In this document: positions 43,952 to 50,363 of the stretch, piece after piece
How positions within the stretch are numbered: the first letter of the stretch is position 1
How the letters are laid out: every line of letters starts with the position of its first letter
Source: CAZUZS01 sp964624795
GTDB taxonomy: Bacteria; Calditrichota; Calditrichia; RBG-13-44-9
Length of the DNA: 50,363 nt
Direction: 5' to 3'
Assembly (NCBI GenBank): GCA_964624795.1
Contig: CAZUZS010000031.1
Coordinates: 1-50,363, forward strand
The notes under the pieces: generated by a model
The model's input: the letters and a program-made list of their open reading frames with translations, nothing else
Database searches by the model: none
What the model was told of the DNA's origin: nothing
Made by a program: the position numbers and the translations under genes

Positions 43952-45364
43952 CTATTTAAAAATATAATTTAGAACAATGTCAAATAATTGATCGAGATTT
44001 TGATTTCCGTTGAGCTGATGGAACGGAACCCCGGCAAACACGAAGTCATATTCCCCGGTATTATCATTTCTTCCCATCACCACAAACAGCGGCACACCCG
44101 CCTTACCCTGTTTCGATAACACCGCATTCGAGGAGTACATTGGAACAGAAGTTACTTTTGGCCCTAGTGCTTTAATACCCAGAATATACTGATTCGGTGG
44201 GACTTTCAGCACCGGTACCGAAGGGGCATTGTGCGGCAGAATTGCGGCAAATGCCGAATCCGGTTCAAAAATGCTGTTGGGAAGCGAACGATAGGTTTTT
44301 GAAGATAGTGTATCTACCGGTGAAAACTCTAGCGGATTTCCCTGAGCACCAAATCCCTTGTTGAACTGAGTTGAATAAATTATTTTTCCACCCTGATTTA
44401 AAAATTGAGGAATAGCGACTTGGGCGGCGATAAATTTTTCGTCCGTTTCCCTCGACACATCAGAATACCAGATGACATAATTATATAACTTTAATGTTTC
44501 GGTAAATTGAATGTTGGAAGCCGGAAATTGCTCATTGATATTCCAATAATCAAAATTCTCCCCCTGTGGCACAACAACGTTCTGCATCATGCGTCGGTAG
44601 TACGAATCAGGGCCAATTGTGGGGTCCTCGCTCACAAATCCGTCAACCAACAGATACTGTCCATTGGGTTCTTTCACAAACCAATCCTGCGTGGGATCCT
44701 CCGGCATGCGGATTGTCTCACTTTTAGCACCGGCAATGTCCACCGCGCGGATGTAAAAGGAATGAGGTCCTGGAGTTAGCCCGCTGTCGGCATCCAGCGT
44801 CACCACTCGCAGATAACCAGGGATACTTCGCCAGGAAGAAGAGTCGTCCAGGCTGTACTCGAATCGCTGAATTGTGCTGTCGCCATCCAGGTCGGATGCC
44901 TCCCAAATAAAACTCGCTACAGTGAAGGTAGTATCGGGTATACGGCTGGCACGCGTCCATTTTATTACCGGCGGGGAGTTCTTGATAGGGAACCTTTGTC
45001 TGGCCGGTGTAGGATCTTCGGCACCACCATCATCCACCGCCTTAACCTGGAATACATACGAAGTATCTTCGCCGCTAATTTCGAGTGGAAAGGTCATCGA
45101 GTACTCGGTAGTGAATGTCCAGTCGGCCGGCAAGGCACTGTCCTTCCAGGTGTAATAAAATCCGACAATGAAACCATCCGCATCACGGCCATCCCAGGAA
45201 ATCCGTTGTATGCTGGTAGTCGGATTGAGAGAATCTGCAGTGGAAATAAAAATGTCGGTTTCCGGTGGGATGTTTAATTTGGGCTTACTCGGAATATCCT
45301 CTTCGCATTGTACGAGAAACAAGGTCAGAAGAAGAAAGAACAAAAAAGTCAGTACTCTTTTCAT
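43952..45364 (-). CDS. Lipoprotein with fibronectin/Ig-like repeats, function unknown
   Basis: A 470-aa lipoprotein with a lipobox around Cys20 (FLVQC). The N-terminal half has two Ig/FnIII-like modules, each with the pattern I-x-W-x-G/A-x-D-x-D-G (ISWDGRDADGFIVGF, FIWEASDLDGDSTIQRF). The C-terminal half resembles an alpha/beta fold with YVIWYSDVSRETDEKFIAAQVAIPQFLNQGGKIIYSTQ, reminiscent of glutamine-amidotransferase-like domains, but without recognisable catalytic residues. It probably sits on the outer-membrane surface beside the receptor. No clear Shine-Dalgarno is visible; a 6-bp inverted repeat AGTTCA/TGAACT (45372-45394) occupies the leader. Confidence 0.82.
   Translation of the reverse strand: MKRVLTFLFFLLLTLFLVQCEEDIPSKPKLNIPPETDIFISTADSLNPTTSIQRISWDGRDADGFIVGFYYTWKDSALPADWTFTTEYSMTFPLEISGEDTSYVFQVKAVDDGGAEDPTPARQRFPIKNSPPVIKWTRASRIPDTTFTVASFIWEASDLDGDSTIQRFEYSLDDSSSWRSIPGYLRVVTLDADSGLTPGPHSFYIRAVDIAGAKSETIRMPEDPTQDWFVKEPNGQYLLVDGFVSEDPTIGPDSYYRRMMQNVVVPQGENFDYWNINEQFPASNIQFTETLKLYNYVIWYSDVSRETDEKFIAAQVAIPQFLNQGGKIIYSTQFNKGFGAQGNPLEFSPVDTLSSKTYRSLPNSIFEPDSAFAAILPHNAPSVPVLKVPPNQYILGIKALGPKVTSVPMYSSNAVLSKQGKAGVPLFVVMGRNDNTGEYDFVFAGVPFHQLNGNQNLDQLFDIVLNYIFK
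43956..43984 (-). promoter_or_regulatory. Candidate internal promoter of the TonB-dependent receptor
   Basis: TTGACA (43979-43984), 17 bp, TTTAAA (43956-43961) on the minus strand, within the end of the upstream lipoprotein gene. The start would lie about 10 nt before the receptor ATG. The -10 box is imperfect. Confidence 0.35.
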
Positions 45365-45561
45365 AAATATCAGTTCACTTTAATTAATTGAACTTCAGTG
45401 CCCCCGCAAATGAATTGACCGCTACAAAATCGTCAAAGTTGGCAGTGCTCAGAAATCTGATCGGTCGATAATCAATTCATTAGCGGCGATTTATACAAAA
45501 TCCCTCTCTGCAAGATTTCATTCATTATCACACAGAGAACCTACTTCAACATTTAAGGATA

Positions 45562-45590
45562 CCGGGAGACTACCTTCGTATGCCTCCCGG
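45562..45590. other. Hairpin downstream of the YPNPFNP-type secreted protein gene
   Basis: CCGGGAG/CTCCCGG (45562-45568 with 45584-45590) forms a perfect 7-bp stem with a 15-nt loop, 32 bp past the stop codon. No U-tract follows on either strand, so it may stabilise or process the polycistronic RNA rather than terminate it. It lies within a 257-bp gap that holds no gene. Confidence 0.5.
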
Positions 45591-45621
45591 CATCACATTT
45601 GATGGATTGATCCCGAACCTG

Positions 45622-47634
45622 CTATTTCATCAGGATCATTTTTCGGGTTAGATTAATATCTTTCCCTTTTAGATGATAAAAATAAATACCCGAGCTCATC
45701 TGGACGCCCGCATCATTTCTACCATTCCACTGCAATTCATGAACACCCGGCGCGGCCGTGCCGCTGAAGAGTGTGCGAATTTTCTGGCCAAGGATATCGT
45801 AAACAGCGATCGTGACAGGAGCAGCCTTAGGTACCGAATATCTGATTGTTGTCACAGGATTGAACGGATTCGGATAGTTCTGCTCCAGCGCAAAATTCGT
45901 TGCGACAGGAACCGGCTGGTCCTCGATCCCGGAAGTATGGCCTATTACATCATTGCTATCGCGGGGGAGGATTTTATAATTCGAGAAACTGTAGTAATGG
46001 ACACCCCGCAGTTCCTGGATCACATCATTCAGAGCGAATGAGCTGTCCAGGTTACCGTTGAATGCAGAGAAAGCATCATCCACCCGCACACCGCCGGAGC
46101 CATCATCAATGGTAAACTCGCCATAATTGCCAGGTGCATCCGGGAAGGGATTGGTCACAGTGACATTCACGACTTTGATCAATACATCTTCATAAGCCTC
46201 GGCGTTTACGCCGCCGGTGCCTATTTCACCGGTGGTTACCAATACCGGATCAAACACGCCGTAGCCGGGGGTTACCACTGTTAGATCGGTGATGTCTTGC
46301 ATTCGAGTTACACCATAATTTTCGCTTACTTCTCCTGTAACTGAAATCCAGTCACCTTTCGTAGGAGCATGGTTGGGATCATATACCCACATTCCATACC
46401 ACGCGCTGTCTTTTGATTCGATATAAAAATTGTTAACCCAATCCGTTGGATCGGTCGTTACCACACCTTCGAGAGTAACGGAATAGTGGTTGAATGGAGA
46501 AATATCGCCTGAATACCCATGGGTGTACTGCACGTCCTTAATGCTAAGGCCGCCATCCCGAATCACATAGCTATAGACCGATTTCGAGGTATCGCCGGGA
46601 CTTTGGGATACATCTCCGACATTATCCTGTGCCCATACGAAATACCTTACATAGGAATTATTTGGCTGCATTGGAATAGCAGCAGCAAACGTGTCGGACA
46701 GCAATCCTGAAGTCATTGTCACTTCATTGAAGGGGCCCCAATCGACACTGTAAATCAATTTGGCTTCCTGAACATTACCGTTATCTACAATAGAAGCTTT
46801 TACGGTAACATTATCCGAAGAATGAGGAACACCGGGGGTTCGATACATGCCAGTGATTACCGGGGGATTGGTCTGAATATCAATATCCGAGTCGTCCCTG
46901 GGATTAATGGAAAAATATGGTTCAAATATGTCACGCGAAAAACCGGTTAGATTTAGCTGAGTTCCTGCGACCGGCCAGGGATTGAGCCCGTTATTAAACT
47001 GGCTGCGGAAGTACCAAAAATAGTCATCAATGGAACAAGCCCCGCTGCCATCATCGATAATAGCCTGGTTGCTGCCGGCGGTTCCCGTTACGACCACGTT
47101 TTCCACCTTAACCCTCATATTCTCCCATTGCTCCCCGGTTGCATGTGTCGAGAGTTCTCCTGTGGTGAGAACCTTCGGGCCTGGCAACGTATTTCCAACC
47201 GAAACAACGGTAACCGGCACCGGTGGATTAGTAAGTAGAGCCAATTGCGTAAAGCCGTACCCGCCTGAATTATATTCATCCACAACACCTGTAAAATACA
47301 CCTCATCGCCTTCCTGCACGAAACCGAAGAGTGTATTCACCGCAAAACTGTCGTTTTGAAGGATAAAAAATCCGGACCACGGATCGACTGTTCCGTCGGT
47401 AATGTAACAGGCCCAGCGTGCGCCAACATAGATTTCCCTCACCCCGGTCATAACATAACCTTTAACTACCACAGTGTCGCCATAATATAGCGAACGATCT
47501 GAAGAATCAGGGTTAGGGACATACTGCAGATCATGAATTGAAACTGTGTCGTAACTAGCTGTCTGAGACCAACCGGTCAGGGGCAGCATAAGTAAGACAA
47601 CAAGGAAAACAAACATCGTAAATTTCCTCTGCAT
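45622..47634 (-). CDS. Secreted multidomain protein with a T9SS-type C-terminal sorting domain
   Basis: A 670-aa protein with a signal peptide (about residues 1-23). The mature region has two OB-fold-like modules (about 30-230 and 375-570; segments YGDTVVVKGYV and GVVTTDPTDWVNNFYIES), each with an IDDGSG motif. An Ig-like module lies between them (NPPVITGMYRTPG, then VKASIVDNGNVQEAKLIYSVD). The C-terminal 90 residues are a FlgD-Ig/type IX sorting domain with NYPNPFNPVTTI, VYDILGQKI and SSGIYFYHLK. Similar OB modules occur in extracellular nucleases and adhesins, but no nuclease motif is evident. AAGGAG precedes the ATG. Confidence 0.88.
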   Translation of the reverse strand: MQRKFTMFVFLVVLLMLPLTGWSQTASYDTVSIHDLQYVPNPDSSDRSLYYGDTVVVKGYVMTGVREIYVGARWACYITDGTVDPWSGFFILQNDSFAVNTLFGFVQEGDEVYFTGVVDEYNSGGYGFTQLALLTNPPVPVTVVSVGNTLPGPKVLTTGELSTHATGEQWENMRVKVENVVVTGTAGSNQAIIDDGSGACSIDDYFWYFRSQFNNGLNPWPVAGTQLNLTGFSRDIFEPYFSINPRDDSDIDIQTNPPVITGMYRTPGVPHSSDNVTVKASIVDNGNVQEAKLIYSVDWGPFNEVTMTSGLLSDTFAAAIPMQPNNSYVRYFVWAQDNVGDVSQSPGDTSKSVYSYVIRDGGLSIKDVQYTHGYSGDISPFNHYSVTLEGVVTTDPTDWVNNFYIESKDSAWYGMWVYDPNHAPTKGDWISVTGEVSENYGVTRMQDITDLTVVTPGYGVFDPVLVTTGEIGTGGVNAEAYEDVLIKVVNVTVTNPFPDAPGNYGEFTIDDGSGGVRVDDAFSAFNGNLDSSFALNDVIQELRGVHYYSFSNYKILPRDSNDVIGHTSGIEDQPVPVATNFALEQNYPNPFNPVTTIRYSVPKAAPVTIAVYDILGQKIRTLFSGTAAPGVHELQWNGRNDAGVQMSSGIYFYHLKGKDINLTRKMILMK

Positions 47635-47725
47635 AACTTTCTCCTTCTAACTGATTATTGATACACCATAATGAATTAATTAAGTAAAGCTTTTTTGGTA
47701 TTAAAAACCGGTTTAACAATTTGGC

Positions 47726-49888
47726 TTATTTGATGACAACGAATTTTCCCCGGTAAATATCGCCTGAATCCAAATCCTTTACGGTAAACATATAAAGGCC
47801 AGTTGCAATTGCCTGATCATTATTGGTGACCAGATCCCAGGCGTGCTCACCTCCCGAAAAAATTGTCTGCTTGTCAGTTGCTCCAAATCTCTGATACCAT
47901 TTGATGTCGAGGCCGTTGTAAGTGGCCGCATGATGTGTAAATTCATCGATCATATCACCGGCTAATGTATAAATCCGGATCTCGCAGTTGGCCGGCAAAT
48001 TGAAAAATATAAGTTTTCGTTCCCTTTCAAATGTACCATCCCAAAGCGCATTTGCCCGGTAGGGATTGGGATAGACCCCGATTTTCAGTTTCTCGCCAAC
48101 TGGCATGGGGGGAGTACCAGGCGATACAATGACAACATTCTGCAATTTGCTGCTCTCCAGAGACGGAAGATTAAGATGCGAGTCTCCACTATCAAAGGCC
48201 GAGACGGCAAACGCATATTGCCACCCATTGTGCAGATCATTTATTTCTAATTTGTAGGTGTAAATAACGGTGTCCATTTTACCCGTCTGCGAGCTTGGCG
48301 TAATTTCAATCACAGGCTGCGGCAAAAGCACACTATCGAAGCCGGTGTCATAAAACAGACCATCTTTCTTATCATATTCGCGAATTAGCTGCATATCACT
48401 CAAAATACCGGAGGAGGAGCGATCTTTGCCCAATGAGGAACGGTAAACCCGAAAACCCTCAAAGTCTTTCAATTTGGAAATAAGATCAATCGATTCTTCG
48501 GATCGGTTATCCCACATTAAAGTAAGTTTACCATTTCCGGGAATGACCTTTAGGCGCGGCGGAGCGGGGGGCGTGGGAAGTATGTAGCGATCCAGTTTCC
48601 CATTGGGGATGACATCCTCTGTAGAATCCGTTCCTAAATAGTCCAAGACACCATTATGATTTGAGTCTTCTCCGTAATAGGCACGATATGCCCAACTGGT
48701 ATTTTGGAAGAGATTCTTTTTTACCCGTTCAGTATCCCGGCGATCGTGATTCGGATTATCATTATCCGAGCCAAATTCTTTGGCGCACGAAATTGCAAAC
48801 ACAACGTTTATTGATGAATCGGGTGGAATGGACTCGAAAGGTCCGGTGGAAATAAGACTCATGCGATTGCCGGGCTTGCTTTTAATATTGGCATTATAGT
48901 AAGTATCGTTATTATCAATCGAATTTTCCATGCGGGCATAACGGCTGGCTTCGTCGGTAGGCGCGCGGTCCTCATCGGTATCGCCCCCGGAAAATAGCCA
49001 CCAGTTATGGGTTGCCTCACCAGCGTAAGTCCGATCCGATCTCACCGGATCAGCTCCCAGTAAAGACATTGCGACATAGGAGTTACTGAAACCGCGGTCG
49101 GGACTACTGTGATCATAGGCATATACCATTTTCATCGAATCATTGTCCACGTACCCAACCCCGGCATATAAATAGAAAGGCGAGCCGATTCGCGGAGGGG
49201 AAAGATTGGTATTTCGAACTACCAGATCAGCCCACTCTCCAATATAAACATCCTTTAAGGTATCATCCCACACATTGGTAATGGTATAATTGAAAATAAC
49301 AAAAGCATCTGCGAAAGGGAAATTCCAGGCATAAGTTTCAAGGTGCACTCCAACACCTAATGGTTCATGATAGGGTATGTTAATCGAAGTGCCTGGCACC
49401 GTACGGTTTGTATCGTTAAAATCGCATACAAAATCCTGGTGGCTGATTGCGTTTGTGGAATAGAATTTATTGTCTGGAAGTGATGAACGCTCTAAGACAA
49501 GATCTGTTGAAAGCGCTGTGTTGGTAAACTCAAAGTTGGCAAGAGCACTGCTCAGGCTCGGGACATTAAACGCACCTGTAGTTACATGCGTGCCTTGCGA
49601 TGTCCGGGCGCCGATCCACAGTCCCCCAACAAACAGGTGCTCTATTCCGGATCCTTTGGGGTATTCGCAGGATGGCTGATCTAATCCCTGTTGCACAACA
49701 AACCCATCACCAAAGGTCCCTTCGTTGGTAATAGTGATGCCAATATTACCGGTGGTGGTAAACTTCGTTTCGTCGTCAATGGAAGGTTTGGCAAGCTCTC
49801 CGTTGCCAGTGGTATTGGGGATTTGAGCCGTTAATGTCACAAATAGGATTGCATTAACCCAAAACAAAAAGAAAAGAAAATTCCTCAT
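47726..49888 (-). CDS. Secreted protein with T9SS-like C-terminus, function unknown
   Basis: A 720-aa protein starting with a signal peptide (about residues 1-22). The N-terminal 400 residues are rich in aromatic and Asn/Asp residues and contain the segment GSGIEHLFVGGLWIGA, seen in FCB surface proteins. Residues about 405-440 carry a Ca-binding-like DSNHNGVLDYLG stretch. An FnIII-like module (about 445-560) follows. The end has VYPNPYRANA and KFVVIK, a type IX-like sorting domain. AGGTG lies 4 nt before the ATG. It is the first gene of the cluster; its promoter was not found. Confidence 0.86.
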   Translation of the reverse strand: MRNFLFFLFWVNAILFVTLTAQIPNTTGNGELAKPSIDDETKFTTTGNIGITITNEGTFGDGFVVQQGLDQPSCEYPKGSGIEHLFVGGLWIGARTSQGTHVTTGAFNVPSLSSALANFEFTNTALSTDLVLERSSLPDNKFYSTNAISHQDFVCDFNDTNRTVPGTSINIPYHEPLGVGVHLETYAWNFPFADAFVIFNYTITNVWDDTLKDVYIGEWADLVVRNTNLSPPRIGSPFYLYAGVGYVDNDSMKMVYAYDHSSPDRGFSNSYVAMSLLGADPVRSDRTYAGEATHNWWLFSGGDTDEDRAPTDEASRYARMENSIDNNDTYYNANIKSKPGNRMSLISTGPFESIPPDSSINVVFAISCAKEFGSDNDNPNHDRRDTERVKKNLFQNTSWAYRAYYGEDSNHNGVLDYLGTDSTEDVIPNGKLDRYILPTPPAPPRLKVIPGNGKLTLMWDNRSEESIDLISKLKDFEGFRVYRSSLGKDRSSSGILSDMQLIREYDKKDGLFYDTGFDSVLLPQPVIEITPSSQTGKMDTVIYTYKLEINDLHNGWQYAFAVSAFDSGDSHLNLPSLESSKLQNVVIVSPGTPPMPVGEKLKIGVYPNPYRANALWDGTFERERKLIFFNLPANCEIRIYTLAGDMIDEFTHHAATYNGLDIKWYQRFGATDKQTIFSGGEHAWDLVTNNDQAIATGLYMFTVKDLDSGDIYRGKFVVIK

Positions 49889-50363
49889 TTTACACCTGCT
49901 AAGTTCTGGTAGTCATAAGAGAGATTTTGGAATGCCGGTTATCCGACAGAGAGAATGAACATACGAAGTTGTAACAAACGCCTGCTTGAAAATCTCCATC
50001 TAATACATAATAAACTCGCTGGATTTCTGATAAAGACAGCCACCAGCAAATCGAATTTACAATTTCAAACGATATTAATCAACTGCAAAAACAGAAAGGT
50101 CGGTGATAATGTCGGTATGAGTAATTGATGCACAATCGGTGTCCTTTAGGATAATCAATTTCTCATCTTTTTCATTCCTATAACCTCCTCCAAGCATTTA
50201 ACTCTCACAAGACTCAGTTTGTGAAATTCGGCTTTTCAGGTGCTCGAACAAGCATTCTGAATCGCTAGAACATACCAATACCGGCTAAGCTCCAAAAATT
50301 ACTAATAATTACCATATACAAAAACGAAAGAAATATCCTTCATTTTTTAAAAAATATATTTTA
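49889..50363. other. Non-coding right edge of the window
   Basis: 475 bp with no gene. The AT-rich end (50290-50363) and a short direct repeat GTCGGT (50099-50104 and 50113-50118) are the only features seen. The promoter for the outer-membrane cluster may lie here, but I found no good -35/-10 pair. Confidence 0.4.

Noticed and set aside
1..50363. CRISPR arrays, tRNA genes, insertion sequences, prophage
   Set aside because: No spaced direct repeats, cloverleaf, transposase or integrase sequence was seen on either strand.

Overview
The window comes from a Gram-negative bacterium, most likely a member of the FCB superphylum near Calditrichota, KSB1 or Ignavibacteria. This is inferred from gene content, not from a marker gene. 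Supporting signs are a secreted protein ending in a YPNPFNP-type sorting domain, a second protein with a related C-terminus, a PorV/PorQ-like outer-membrane protein, a TonB-dependent receptor with a carboxypeptidase-regulatory N-domain, an alternative GlmU, two ExbD copies and a large pyruvate:ferredoxin oxidoreductase. Most starts have AGGAG-type ribosome binding sites. Several promoters are near-perfect sigma-70 types (TTGACA, 17 bp, TATATT or similar).

Layout. At 1-200 two tandem leftward promoters are followed by a boxA-like element, as in a ribosomal RNA leader, so an rrn operon probably starts just outside the left edge. Next come a penicillin-acylase family hydrolase (222-2591) and an unrecognised small secreted protein (2761-3366). 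A long leftward run, 3440-13500, reads in transcription order purN, purH, mreB, a 446-bp gap, mreC, mreD, mrdA (PBP2), rodA, lgt and a CpoB/YbgF-like TPR lipoprotein that has its own promoter. This is the elongasome plus lipoprotein maturation, joined to two purine genes. Region 13699-19632 holds, again leftward, exbB, two exbD genes and tonB under a clear promoter, a terminator, then a second TonB-like gene followed by tightly packed alternative glmU, a ROK sugar kinase and an LD-carboxypeptidase. The latter four look like an amino-sugar/peptidoglycan recycling unit. Region 19723-25161 encodes a C-terminal processing protease, a GH57 4-alpha-glucanotransferase, a pyruvoyl arginine decarboxylase and a membrane-anchored MA-type metallopeptidase.

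Central metabolism and transport follow: a dihydroorotate-dehydrogenase-like flavoprotein and NifJ, each with its own terminator (25509-30191), and an ABC exporter pair of the NatA/NatB type (30754-32911). On the plus strand are an aldehyde dehydrogenase, a lipoprotein galactose mutarotase and a cold-shock protein (33605-37184). The cold-shock gene has a strong promoter and a leader that can fold in alternative ways. An APC-family permease (37271-38683) is followed by a leftward outer-membrane/secretion cluster (38922-49888): two large secreted proteins with T9SS-like C-termini, a lipoprotein, a TonB-dependent receptor, a PorV-like protein and a beta-propeller lipoprotein. The last cluster is the best candidate for an undescribed system: an uptake receptor co-encoded with cell-surface proteins of unknown role. 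The ExbB/ExbD/TonB genes in the same window could energise the receptor.

I saw no tRNA, CRISPR array, insertion sequence or prophage gene. Non-coding stretches over 300 bp are described as separate entries.
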